Shown in pieces: positions 52,733 to 61,680 of a stretch of DNA of 64,000 bases (positions are counted from its first letter, which is position 1; each line of letters begins with the position of its first letter). Below the pieces are notes generated by a model, which ran no database searches, had not been told where the DNA came from, and saw only the letters and a program-made list of their open reading frames with translations. The DNA is taken from contig JAQCEM010000006.1 of assembly GCA_027729635.1 (NCBI GenBank), positions 12,120 to 76,119 of the forward strand. The letters are read 5' to 3'. The DNA is from Casp-actino8 sp001510335. Lineage in GTDB: Bacteria; Actinomycetota; Acidimicrobiia; Acidimicrobiales; Ilumatobacteraceae. Position numbers and translations under genes: made by a program.

Positions 52733-53676
52733 ATCTCAGCAACTTTGCCGAGTCCATCGGCGGTGTCGACCATGGCCCACTATGGATTGCGGGACAACAG
52801 ACTCGCACACCGGCTCCATCTCAACTACGACTCGTCGCTGCTCCCGCAGGCATTGTCGATTTACAACCCGATGAGATGACAGTCGTATGTGGAGCGGGCA
52901 CTCCCATCATTGAACTCCGAACTGAACTCGCCAAAGTCGGTCAATACGTCAACCTTCCCGATGGCCTGACGGGTCCAGGCACAGTTGGGGGAGCCCTCGC
53001 CGAAGGACGCAGCGATATCTATCGACTTGGACGCGGACCGGTTCGAGATACGTTGCTCCAAGTTCGATATGTCAACCACGATGGGCAGGTGGTCACTGCC
53101 GGTGGGCCAACCGTGAAGAATGTCAGTGGGTTTGACCTGAGCCGTTTACTCATCGGTTCCCGCGGGCAACTCGGTTACTTCGGTGAGACGATCCTGCGCA
53201 CTCGACCCCTACCACAGTCATCAAGATGGTTCGTGATGAGCGAAGCCAGCCAGACCGTCGTCGAGAAAATACTGCGAGTCATCTATCGACCGGCATCGGT
53301 GTTGTGGGATGGACACAAAGTGTGGTTCTGCATTGAGGGCAACCCGAAGGATTGCGCCGCAATGATTCAACGCATCAGTGTTGAACTGCCAGTCATTACT
53401 GAAATCTCTGGACCGCCAGACCTGTCCCTGTATCCGCACCGCCAATCAGTTCCGCCTCGACTTCTCGGCGATGTAGTACAAGAGAACGCAAGATCTGACT
53501 CCCACAAAATCATCGTCGAGGCTGGAGTAGGAATTGTGCACCATCAAGTCCCGCCTGAATCAACGCCAATTGAAAAGGGGGTCACCATTCTTCATCGGCG
53601 AATTCTTGAACAGTTCAACCCGACTGGTCGACTCAACCCAGGGATAGAGATTCTCGCGAGCGCCCCATCCTTATGA
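52723..53676 (+). CDS. glcE: Glycolate oxidase subunit GlcE (FAD-binding)
   Basis: Second FAD-binding subunit, 317 aa. It holds only the PCMH FAD domain: LPDGLTGPGTVGGALAEG, GRGPVRDTLLQVRYV, and GGPTVKNVSGFDLSRLLIGSRGQLG. The C-terminal end has FNPTGRLNPG, as in GlcE proteins. Translation is probably coupled to glcD (10-base overlap) and to the phosphotransferase (4-base overlap). Confidence 0.88.
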   Translation: MGIDLSNFAESIGGVDHGPLWIAGQQTRTPAPSQLRLVAAPAGIVDLQPDEMTVVCGAGTPIIELRTELAKVGQYVNLPDGLTGPGTVGGALAEGRSDIYRLGRGPVRDTLLQVRYVNHDGQVVTAGGPTVKNVSGFDLSRLLIGSRGQLGYFGETILRTRPLPQSSRWFVMSEASQTVVEKILRVIYRPASVLWDGHKVWFCIEGNPKDCAAMIQRISVELPVITEISGPPDLSLYPHRQSVPPRLLGDVVQENARSDSHKIIVEAGVGIVHHQVPPESTPIEKGVTILHRRILEQFNPTGRLNPGIEILASAPSL

Positions 53677-54626
53677 ACTTCGCGGAACTGCCATTAGTTG
53701 CGACACCGATCGCACTCGTTGACCAGAACGTGGTGAACGAAGCTATTCAAAAGTGCATGGTCGACAAAAATCTTGACAACCCACGTCTCATTCGCGAATC
53801 GATGAACGCGGTCTACCTTGTTCAGTCGTCCGATGGTCCGCAAGTCATGCGCGTGAGCCGTCCAACAAGTAGCACGATGGCGGCTATTGAGTTCGCACAT
53901 TATTTAACCCGACACGGCTTTGAAGTTCCCGCACCTTCGTCCCAAGCTCCATTTCGTCATGACGAAATAGAAATCACATTTTGGGAATTCATCAATCACG
54001 ACCCACATCACGCTGTTGATTGGCGGCACATCGGATCAGTGGCGCGCCGTCTCCATGACTTGGATCCGCACACTGTTGCTGCGTTTTATCCATTGCCGAT
54101 GGCAACATCATTTCCATGGTGGGATTTTGATCGACTGTTGGCCGAACTGGGATCAAGTCTTGATTCTTCCGACCTAGATATTCTCAAGAGTCGTTGGCAC
54201 AGCCTTCAGCCATTTTTCATTTCTGCCCAAAATGTCTTTTCATCACCTACTTCGGGACAGCTGGCGTTGAGTCATGGCGATATTCATCCGGGCAATGTCA
54301 TCGTCAATCGTTTGACTGGTCGCCCGATTCTGATCGATTGGGATTTGCTCTCAGTTGCTCCTCGTGAATGGGACCACGCGGCTTTGCTGACCTGGACACA
54401 ACGTTGGGGTGGACACGCAACTATCTATCCAGAGTTTGCAACTGGGTACGGCACCAACTATTCAGGTAACGAGCTCGCGGAGGCGCTTGCTGAGATGCGC
54501 TTACTTTCTGCAACGCTGATGCGTTGGCGAGCCGGACTCACTTCCCCAGACGCACATGTTGAAGCCGAGAACCGATTGAAATATTGGAGACAGGATCCCA
54601 CCGCCCCGATGTGGCGTGCTGTCTAA
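53673..54626 (+). CDS. APH-like phosphotransferase
   Basis: A 317-aa protein kinase-fold phosphotransferase of the aminoglycoside phosphotransferase/choline kinase group. The catalytic loop LSHGDIHPGNVIV and the metal-binding LIDWDLLS are both intact; the N-lobe has ESMNAVYLVQSSDGPQVMRVS. Its substrate is unknown and a resistance role should not be assumed. It overlaps glcE by 4 bases, so it may act on a small molecule in the same pathway. It converges on the following reverse gene. Confidence 0.85.
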   Translation: MNFAELPLVATPIALVDQNVVNEAIQKCMVDKNLDNPRLIRESMNAVYLVQSSDGPQVMRVSRPTSSTMAAIEFAHYLTRHGFEVPAPSSQAPFRHDEIEITFWEFINHDPHHAVDWRHIGSVARRLHDLDPHTVAAFYPLPMATSFPWWDFDRLLAELGSSLDSSDLDILKSRWHSLQPFFISAQNVFSSPTSGQLALSHGDIHPGNVIVNRLTGRPILIDWDLLSVAPREWDHAALLTWTQRWGGHATIYPEFATGYGTNYSGNELAEALAEMRLLSATLMRWRAGLTSPDAHVEAENRLKYWRQDPTAPMWRAV

Positions 54627-54653
54627 TTTTGATTTACTTTGACAGACGAGAAA

Positions 54654-55385
54654 TCACGGTGCAAAGTTGAGCCATTGATCTGAGATTTCGGCGTCACCGT
54701 AGATTTCGATTCCGGCATTAGCTCGTCCCCAACTTGACAACACGAGAGCGACAGCGGATCCCCGCCAGGCGACATCGCCTTTGGCATGTTCATGAGTCAC
54801 GACAACTCGTTCGTCGCTAGGAACGATGAGCCATTCACCTTCGCCATCGGTGCAGTGCAAATGCAACGAGCCCTGGGGGAATATTTTGTCAAAGCGTTTC
54901 GCCCAACCAGTCATCATGTCGATATACAACTCGTCAATACCATCACAAGCCAAAGAGCGATCCATCTCTATCGGTAAAGACAATGCCCGCTGAAGGTCGC
55001 ACACATGGACCGCAACTTCATTAGCCATCCGCCGGAAATAGAAACCAGCATCTTGCCGATCGGACCATGTCCATAGCTTTTCTGAGGGATCAGTATTTTC
55101 CAATGTGTTCAGCACTGACCCTGCTCGAGCAGCGAACCACTCCAGAACATCTTGACCGTCAGCAGGTCGACTTTCATCGCCTGGTCCTACTCGTACTTGC
55201 GAGCGCGGGATAACTATCGCATCCACCATGGCAAAAACCTGACCGACATGGCCCAACAGATCACTGATTTTCCATCCAGGGCAATCACTCACCGCGACGT
55301 CAAGATTTCCAATGGACATTGCGGTCATGTCATCGATAGAACTACGGAGCAATTCAAGATATTTCGGGGGATTTAACGAAGCCAT
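54654..55385 (-). CDS. Maleylpyruvate isomerase-family (mycothiol-dependent, DinB-like) protein
   Basis: A 243-aa protein with the MDMPI N-terminal helical domain: LLRSSIDDMTAMS, CPGWKISDLLGHVGQVFAMVD with a likely metal-binding His, and a later VAVHVCDLQRAL with a second. The C-terminal domain (from about residue 165) has the usual SCP2-like beta pattern. Many members use mycothiol, in agreement with mshC in this window. The ATG at 55385 is chosen since the longer open frame would run through the divergent glcF promoter and start. Confidence 0.82.
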   Translation of the reverse strand: MASLNPPKYLELLRSSIDDMTAMSIGNLDVAVSDCPGWKISDLLGHVGQVFAMVDAIVIPRSQVRVGPGDESRPADGQDVLEWFAARAGSVLNTLENTDPSEKLWTWSDRQDAGFYFRRMANEVAVHVCDLQRALSLPIEMDRSLACDGIDELYIDMMTGWAKRFDKIFPQGSLHLHCTDGEGEWLIVPSDERVVVTHEHAKGDVAWRGSAVALVLSSWGRANAGIEIYGDAEISDQWLNFAP

Positions 55386-55434
55386 ATTCCTCAGACTAGA
55401 CGCAACCACTGGTGGCGAGGAAGGTACGGTATGA

Positions 55435-56658
55435 GTGATGTCTGTTCGACCCCTAGCGATCACCGACGACGAACTGTCAACCTGCGTTGGCTGTGGTCTA
55501 TGTTTACCGCACTGTCCAACATTTCGGGTGACCAATGAAGAGGCTTTATCTCCGCGAGGGAGAATTGCGACAATCCGCTCCATTCAGTGGGACGGCCTCA
55601 AGATCGATGATCAGGTCAGCGAAATTCTCAATACATGTGTGCAATGCCGAGGTTGTGAACCAGCGTGCCCAAGTGGTGTCCCTTATGGTCGACTGATAGA
55701 AGCAGCCAAGAACAATATGGCGGCTCACCGCCAAACTACTCCTTGGTGGCAACGCTTCGGTCTACGACTCTTGCGCCACCACCGATTGTTACTGATCGGA
55801 ACACCACTACTGGCACTTGCTCAACGGGTCCGCCTTATTCCTAAGCGAGCCGGTTTGTCGCGATTACCGATTCGACTCGGACCGCCCATTGTTGCATCAT
55901 CAAAGACTCCCGATGTGTGGCTCTACACCGGATGCGTCATGGACGCTTGGCAACGATCAACCCATCGATCGGTTGCGGCACTCATCTCAAAAGTCGGATG
56001 TCGTTATGGAGTTCCAAGTAAGGCTGGTTCATGTTGCGGTGCGCTTCACTCACATGCCGGACTTAGTGACGAGGCCAAAGTTCTCGCACAAGCAGTGATG
56101 ACTTCCATGCCTGGAAGTGCTCCGATCATTGTTGACTCAGCAGGTTGTGGGGCAGCGCTGAAGGATTACGGACATCTGTTGAATACCCCCCAAGCCCACG
56201 AATTTAGTCAGCGAGTATGTGATGTTCATGAGTGGCTTGAACCCCACATCGCAACCATTATGCAATCTCACTTACCGGTCATGAATAAGCCGTCGATCAT
56301 CGTGCAAGATCCCTGCCACTTACGTCATGTCCAGAAATCACACCTCGCGGTACGGTCTATCTTGGCTCCGGTCGCCAACCTGATCGAACTTGATGATGAC
56401 GGAATGTGTTGCGGTGCTGGCGGCGCCTATTCATTGGTTGAGCCTGAATTAGCTGCACTTATCCGTGATCGAAAGGTGCACAATATTTTGGCCAAATTCA
56501 CTGATGACTCTAACATTGTGGCCTCAGCCAACCCTGGTTGCTTGATGCACTTACAAAGCGCAGGACTCATCGTGAAACATCCAGTCGACATTCTCGCCGA
56601 GGCTTTAGGTCTCGTCCCCACAACAAATCGACCACCGACAAAGGGCTCAACAAAGTAA
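55435..56658 (+). CDS. glcF: Glycolate oxidase iron-sulfur subunit GlcF
   Basis: Electron-transfer subunit of the glycolate oxidase complex. The 407-aa protein has two [4Fe-4S] ferredoxin motifs, Cys17/20/23/27 and Cys68/71/74/78, and two CCG domains with GSCCGALHSHAG, DPCHLRH and MCCGAGGAYS. Start is GTG 55435 or ATG 55438. It shares a 49-base divergent region with the MDMPI-family gene. Its TAA overlaps the ATG of the next small gene by one base. Confidence 0.9.
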   Translation: MMSVRPLAITDDELSTCVGCGLCLPHCPTFRVTNEEALSPRGRIATIRSIQWDGLKIDDQVSEILNTCVQCRGCEPACPSGVPYGRLIEAAKNNMAAHRQTTPWWQRFGLRLLRHHRLLLIGTPLLALAQRVRLIPKRAGLSRLPIRLGPPIVASSKTPDVWLYTGCVMDAWQRSTHRSVAALISKVGCRYGVPSKAGSCCGALHSHAGLSDEAKVLAQAVMTSMPGSAPIIVDSAGCGAALKDYGHLLNTPQAHEFSQRVCDVHEWLEPHIATIMQSHLPVMNKPSIIVQDPCHLRHVQKSHLAVRSILAPVANLIELDDDGMCCGAGGAYSLVEPELAALIRDRKVHNILAKFTDDSNIVASANPGCLMHLQSAGLIVKHPVDILAEALGLVPTTNRPPTKGSTK

Positions 56659-56888
56659 TGACTTTTTCAGATGATGACCAGCAACCCGAAATTGATCCGC
56701 AGGTGCTTGAACGCCTGAATGACATCGCATCACGTTTGCGTGACGTTGCGTCATCACTTGATGATGTGATGTTTGATGTTTTGCGCGAAGCTTCGCGACG
56801 CCGTGAAGGCCGACCGGCAATAGACAAAACATTGTCGCAGGCCCGCCGGTCGATCGACAAGGCCGCGCATTTACTTGATCTTGAATAG
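56658..56888 (+). CDS. Small helical protein of unknown function
   Basis: A 76-aa, strongly charged protein that should be mostly helical (VLERLNDIASRLRDVASSLD, then SRREGRPAIDKTLSQARRS), with no membrane segment. The start is the ATG that shares a base with the glcF stop (TAATG), a coupled-translation arrangement. I do not recognise a family. It converges on tal with a 10-base gap. Confidence 0.7.
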   Translation: MTFSDDDQQPEIDPQVLERLNDIASRLRDVASSLDDVMFDVLREASRRREGRPAIDKTLSQARRSIDKAAHLLDLE

Positions 56889-56898
56889 AAGATGCTGG

Positions 56899-58008
56899 CT
56901 AGCGGAACTGTTGAGCCTTTTCAGTCAGAGCATCAATCAATTCAGTGAAACTTTTTTGGAACGATGCAACCCCTTCGCGCTCAAGTTTTTGCGCGACGTC
57001 TTCCATATCAATACCGATCATCTGCAACGCTTGCCAAACATCGTGGGCTTGTTCCACATTGAGGTCAATCGTTCGGGCAACCGTGCCATGATCAGCGAAT
57101 GCATCAACAGTGGTGTCGGGCAGCGTATTAACCGAGTCGGGTCCGATGAGTTGGTCAACGTATAACGTGTCGGGGTAGTTGGGATTCTTAGTGCTCGTCG
57201 ATGCCCACAATGGACGTTGCACTTTTGCACCCATTTTGACGAGAGCGTTCCAACGGGGTCCAGAGAAGGTCGTTTGAAACGCTTCGTACGCCAAGACTGC
57301 TTGAGCGATCGCTGCTTTACCCCTGAGAGATAACGCTTCCGAAGTGCCCAATGCTTCAAGTCGTGCATCAACTTCTGAATCAACGCGACTAATAAAGAAT
57401 GATGCAACACTCGCTACACCTTGAATTGAATGACCTGCCGCAACCCGATCTTCGAGACCATCGATGTATGCTTCCATCACTTTTTGGTAACGGTCCAGAC
57501 TAAAGATCAAGGTCACGTTCACATTGCGACCAGTCGCAATCATGGCCCGAATGGCTGGTATGCCCGGTTGGGTTGCGGGAATTTTGACCATCAAGTTGGG
57601 ACGCTGAACGGTGTCCCACAGATGTTGACCGGCCGCCAGAGTTCCCGACTCATCGAGAGCCAAGTTGGGATCTACCTCAACGCTGACAAATCCGTCCGCA
57701 CCGCCGCTGGACTCATACACCGAGGAGAAAACGTCTAAGGCTCCGTGAATATCTTGCAGCACCATTGCCCAATAACTGTCAATGATGGAGTTCCTATTTT
57801 CGATCAACGTCTTGAACTGTTCGTCATAATCAGCCGAACCTTGAATCGCCTTTTGAAAAATCGTCGGGTTTGAAGTGAGTCCCCGAATACCCGAATCGCG
57901 GACTTTTTCTAGCTCACCCGAAGAGATCAAACTCCGCTTTAAATTGTCGAGCCATGGACTTTGCCCTTCTTGTTCGAAGAGTTGAACGAGGCACGCTGAA
58001 CTTGTCAT
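56899..58008 (-). CDS. tal: Transaldolase
   Basis: Pentose phosphate enzyme moving dihydroxyacetone units. The 369-aa protein is the long actinobacterial/cyanobacterial type. Recognised from GIRGLTSNPTIFQKAI, VSVEVDPNLALD, the Schiff-base Lys in LMVKIPATQPG, and VNVTLIFSLDRYQ. It lies 38 bases downstream of tkt on the same strand, so the two form a non-oxidative pentose phosphate unit. Confidence 0.96.
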   Translation of the reverse strand: MTSSACLVQLFEQEGQSPWLDNLKRSLISSGELEKVRDSGIRGLTSNPTIFQKAIQGSADYDEQFKTLIENRNSIIDSYWAMVLQDIHGALDVFSSVYESSGGADGFVSVEVDPNLALDESGTLAAGQHLWDTVQRPNLMVKIPATQPGIPAIRAMIATGRNVNVTLIFSLDRYQKVMEAYIDGLEDRVAAGHSIQGVASVASFFISRVDSEVDARLEALGTSEALSLRGKAAIAQAVLAYEAFQTTFSGPRWNALVKMGAKVQRPLWASTSTKNPNYPDTLYVDQLIGPDSVNTLPDTTVDAFADHGTVARTIDLNVEQAHDVWQALQMIGIDMEDVAQKLEREGVASFQKSFTELIDALTEKAQQFR

Positions 58009-58046
58009 ACCTACAGAGTGGCAGATTTGGTCGGTCGAAGCACGTA

Positions 58047-60020
58047 CTACTTGGCTGTCAAGAGACCAAGAACTGAATTTTTCACATTGCTGACCGAGAT
58101 ACCGAGCCGATCAAGAACTTCTGCTCCGGGGGCACTAGCACCAAAGCGGTCGATTCCGATGCAGACATCGGCATAACGTTCCCAACCAAATGTTGAGCCA
58201 GCTTCAACTGAAACAGTCGGAACGCCCTTGGGCAAAATCCGTTCGGCCAATTCGGGGTGCGTAGCTCGGTAGGCCTCGAAGCGATCCCATGACGGCAATG
58301 AAACTGCTTGAACTTTGCGTCCGCCCTGTCCAAGTTCTTGTGCAGCAGCGATTGCGAGATGCACTTCGCTTCCAGTTGCAACGATCACAGCCTCGGGTGC
58401 TCCGTCAACTGCATGAACAATTCCGGCACCATGAGTAACCGCGGAGCCATCAGTGACAACGGGCAGATTTTGCCGACTAAGAACTACGACCGTCGGACCG
58501 TCAAATTCGTAAGCCGCGCGAATTGCTTCTGAAGTCTCATTGGCGTCGCCTGGACGAATCACCTGCAAATCGGGAATAGCGCGAAGCGCGGCCAGATGCT
58601 CAATCGGTTGATGGGTCGGTCCGTCTTCACCAACACCCACCGAGTCGTGACTAAACACGAAGAGACACTTTGCCTGTGATAGAGCCGCTAAACGAATAGG
58701 TGGCTTCATGTAGTCAAAGAAAACAAAGAACGTTCCGCCAGCAGGATAGACACCACCATGTAGCGCTAGGCCCACCATGGCCGAACCCATCGCATGTTCG
58801 CGAATGCCGTAATAGATCTGTCGACCTTCCGGTGTCGCGTGCGACATCGGTGATTGACCCGACAATTTGGTTCCGGTGTTTCCGGTGAGATCGGCCGAAC
58901 CGGAGACTAAACCGGGCTGACCCGTTAGCACTGCATCAAAAACCTTTTGAATCGCCACGCGTGTAGCGATTGATTCACCCTGAGCGAAAGTTGGTAGCAG
59001 TTCTTGCCAACCCGCGGCACCACCATTCCATGCAGCATCCCACTCGGACTTTTGAGCGCTTGAGTTCAGGCGCGACTTCCACGCAGTATTTTCCGTCGAT
59101 CCATTTACCTTTGATTGAACACGACATGCGTCAACAACTTCTTGGGGAGCCCAAAATGGTTGGTCGGGGATACCCATGGCAGTTTTCGTCTTCGTGACAT
59201 GCTCGGCAGTGAATGGATTGCCGTGCGCTTCGTGCTTTCCCGTCCAGTCGGGAGAAGGGAAGCCCACCTGAGTCTGCAAAATTAATAGTTTGGGTCGATC
59301 ATCTTGAGAATCACGAGCAGTGACGAGAGCTAACTCAAGAGCATCTAGGTCTTCGCCTATTGCACCGAGTCGTACAACTTCCCAGCCATACGAGGTAAAG
59401 CGCATCGCGACGTCATCACTGCAAGTCAAATGAGTTGATCCATCAATGGTGATCTGGTTGTCGTCAAACACCACAATCAATCGCCCGAGTTTTTGGTGAC
59501 CCGCTAACGAAGCAGCCTCGTGACTGACCCCTTCCATCAGGCAACCATCACCAGCAATGACATAGGTGTGATGATTCGACAACTCGCTACCGAATCGTGC
59601 GCGTAGGTGACGTTCAGCTAAAGCCAAACCGACTGCATTAGCGAATCCTTGACCGAGCGGACCAGTGGTGACTTCAATACCTGCCGTATGCCCACGTTCA
59701 GGGTGGCCGGGGGTCGCTGAAACCCATTGACGGAAATTTTGCAGATCCGACATTTCAAGTCCGTACCCCTGAAGGAACAACATTGAATACTGCAAGATCG
59801 ACGCATGACCAGCCGACAATACGAAACGATCACGATCTGGCCATAAGGCATCGGTCGGATCATGCTTCATCACCCTGCTATACAAAACGTGAGCCAGGGG
59901 AGCCAAGGCCATCGCCGTTCCTTGGTGTCCGCTCTTGGCTTTGAGCGGTGCGTCCATGGCAAACCCACGGGCGATATTGACGGCTGTTTGATCGAAAACT
60001 GAAGTCAGTTGAGACGGCAC
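58047..60020 (-). CDS. tkt: Transketolase
   Basis: Thiamine-diphosphate enzyme of the pentose phosphate pathway, 657 aa. Seen are GHQGTAMALAPLAHVLY, the TPP motif starting GDGCLMEGVSHEAASLAGH, TGPLGQGFANAVGLA, HDSVGVGEDGPTHQPIEHL in the Pyr domain, and GSEVHLAIAAAQEL in the C-terminal domain. It starts at GTG 60020. It is first of the tkt-tal pair and lies 45 bases after the unknown gene on the same strand. Confidence 0.96.
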   Translation of the reverse strand: MPSQLTSVFDQTAVNIARGFAMDAPLKAKSGHQGTAMALAPLAHVLYSRVMKHDPTDALWPDRDRFVLSAGHASILQYSMLFLQGYGLEMSDLQNFRQWVSATPGHPERGHTAGIEVTTGPLGQGFANAVGLALAERHLRARFGSELSNHHTYVIAGDGCLMEGVSHEAASLAGHQKLGRLIVVFDDNQITIDGSTHLTCSDDVAMRFTSYGWEVVRLGAIGEDLDALELALVTARDSQDDRPKLLILQTQVGFPSPDWTGKHEAHGNPFTAEHVTKTKTAMGIPDQPFWAPQEVVDACRVQSKVNGSTENTAWKSRLNSSAQKSEWDAAWNGGAAGWQELLPTFAQGESIATRVAIQKVFDAVLTGQPGLVSGSADLTGNTGTKLSGQSPMSHATPEGRQIYYGIREHAMGSAMVGLALHGGVYPAGGTFFVFFDYMKPPIRLAALSQAKCLFVFSHDSVGVGEDGPTHQPIEHLAALRAIPDLQVIRPGDANETSEAIRAAYEFDGPTVVVLSRQNLPVVTDGSAVTHGAGIVHAVDGAPEAVIVATGSEVHLAIAAAQELGQGGRKVQAVSLPSWDRFEAYRATHPELAERILPKGVPTVSVEAGSTFGWERYADVCIGIDRFGASAPGAEVLDRLGISVSNVKNSVLGLLTAK

Positions 60021-60065
60021 AAGGAAACTGTAACCGAGGACACTGTTGCGCCTAGGGAGCGAAAC

Positions 60066-60461
60066 TCAAGCTGGGGGCAACAAAGTGAAAGGAACCAGAT
60101 GCCACGGTCCATGATCCACTCGGCAATGGGCGAAAATCTGGCCATACTCGGTGAAATCGAGCTCACCCTTGACGAGGCGATAAGTGAACTTCCCTGGATC
60201 AACCGTGAACGGGCTGACGTTGCGGGCGATTTGCTCAGCATCTTCTTCCATACCTTTGCGGAAGATCACTTCGAAAACCCCCGAGCCACTTTGGTGGGGC
60301 GCACAGTAGATGAGCGCAACGAGATGGGGGTCAATCGTGAGTGGAACTGGCGACGGTGCCGCCATTGAAAACATTGCACCGGTGATGTCAATACGACTAC
60401 TCGGTCCGGGAGCCTGTCGTAACTCAAAGTTTTCCACAAATAAAGCCGAGACAATCTGCAT
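60066..60461 (-). CDS. Unknown protein, 131 aa
   Basis: Not certain of the family. ATG 60461 (MQIVSALFVENFEL) is preferred to the upstream codon at 60497. The protein looks like a compact beta-rich domain with a proline-rich first half (MAAPSPVPLTIDPHLVALIYC) and a C-terminal WHLVPFTLLPPA. It reads as genuine coding sequence in frame with the tkt direction, and no competing forward gene is convincing. It may belong to the tkt-tal transcription unit. Confidence 0.68.
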   Translation of the reverse strand: MQIVSALFVENFELRQAPGPSSRIDITGAMFSMAAPSPVPLTIDPHLVALIYCAPHQSGSGVFEVIFRKGMEEDAEQIARNVSPFTVDPGKFTYRLVKGELDFTEYGQIFAHCRVDHGPWHLVPFTLLPPA

Positions 60462-60511
60462 GACTCCGAGGGTAACGACACAACAATTAAGAAACACATG
60501 TCAACAAACGA

Positions 60512-61645
60512 TTAGCGCACGCGCTGACCAGACATCCATACGGCGCTGACTTCAAGATCATCCGTCAACCCCACGATGTTGGCAACATATCCGCCCTGGA
60601 GACGACCGCGATCGGCCAACCCCATGACGTTTGCGGGGTGTGCACTCGCCGCCATCACAGCTTGGGCGACCGAAACGTTGGCTTGACCAACACAAATTTT
60701 TAGTGCCTCGGGCATGGTGACGGAGCTACCGGCCAGTGTGCCATCTTCTAAACGCGGGACTCCATCACGCAATGCCAATTGGACTTTTCCTGCTGAACCA
60801 GCACGCCACGCGACCGCATCGGTTACAAGAACAATCTGCCTGGGCTTAGCGGCAAATGCCAAGGCGATGACCTCAGGATCGACGTGTACTCCATCAGCGA
60901 TTAACGATGCATACACTCGATCATCGGTCAGGGCCCATGTCGCAAGACCTGGATCGCGATGATGAACACCACTCATGGCATTGAAAAGATGCGTCACTAG
61001 GGATACTCCCGCCTGTACACACGCATTGAATTGTTGGCGCGTCGGTCGCGAGTGACCCACCGAAATAACGCAACCCCGAGACGCAAGTAATGCACACGCT
61101 TCGGGAGCCCCTATGACTTCTGCACCTAAAGTCATCAATGCAATATTGTCAGCAACATTGGTCAACCATTGCAAATCGGGCTCGCGTACATACTGTGCTC
61201 GATGAGCGCCAAAAGCAGTGCCTAAATATGGTCCTTCGAGGTGCACCCCAATGACATGGGGAAGATACGTATCGGGCTTTTGTTGCGAGAGAAAACTGAT
61301 GGCTGATGAATACCACTCAAGGGGAGCGGTCACCAATGTTGGGCACCAACTTGTGACCCCCTGATCGAGCAACAGGTTGTTTATCCGACCCCATGCGACT
61401 GCATCACTGGCCCGCGCCGTCGACCACACGTCAACGTCACCAATCCCATTGACCTGCAGGTCGATAAAACCTGGGACCAAAGTCAGATCGGTCGTCGGGG
61501 ATTCGTGGCGGCCCAGTGGGGAAATTGAGCGAATATGTCCATGCGCTATCTCGAGCCGAGCCGCATGAAACTCGCCATCTGCGAGAAGTACTCGATGAGA
61601 ACTGATGACGGTTGTTGCCACAAACCCATTGTGCCGTGTTCGCAC
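60512..61645 (-). CDS. nagA: N-acetylglucosamine-6-phosphate deacetylase
   Basis: Removes acetate from GlcNAc-6-phosphate in amino-sugar recycling. The amidohydrolase barrel shows LVPGFIDLQVNGIG, GVHLEGPYLG with the metal Glu, SVGHSRP and VTHLFNAM with metal His residues, ADGVHVDPE, and the catalytic Asp in VLVTDAVAW. Length is about 377 aa from GTG 61645, or 369 from GTG 61621 (MATTVISSHRVL); neither has a clear ribosome-binding site. It is divergent from the alpha/beta hydrolase gene. Confidence 0.92.
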   Translation of the reverse strand: MRTRHNGFVATTVISSHRVLLADGEFHAARLEIAHGHIRSISPLGRHESPTTDLTLVPGFIDLQVNGIGDVDVWSTARASDAVAWGRINNLLLDQGVTSWCPTLVTAPLEWYSSAISFLSQQKPDTYLPHVIGVHLEGPYLGTAFGAHRAQYVREPDLQWLTNVADNIALMTLGAEVIGAPEACALLASRGCVISVGHSRPTRQQFNACVQAGVSLVTHLFNAMSGVHHRDPGLATWALTDDRVYASLIADGVHVDPEVIALAFAAKPRQIVLVTDAVAWRAGSAGKVQLALRDGVPRLEDGTLAGSSVTMPEALKICVGQANVSVAQAVMAASAHPANVMGLADRGRLQGGYVANIVGLTDDLEVSAVWMSGQRVR

Positions 61646-61680
61646 CTAAATTTTGATGACCTGATGTGACACAGTTGGTT

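Noticed and set aside
53673..54626. Antibiotic resistance kinase
   Set aside because: The APH fold is clear, but nothing specific to aminoglycosides is seen and the gene is embedded in a metabolic operon.
60009..60368. Forward open frame of 119 codons
   Set aside because: The reverse frame at 60066-60461 reads more like a protein and fits the local transcription direction.
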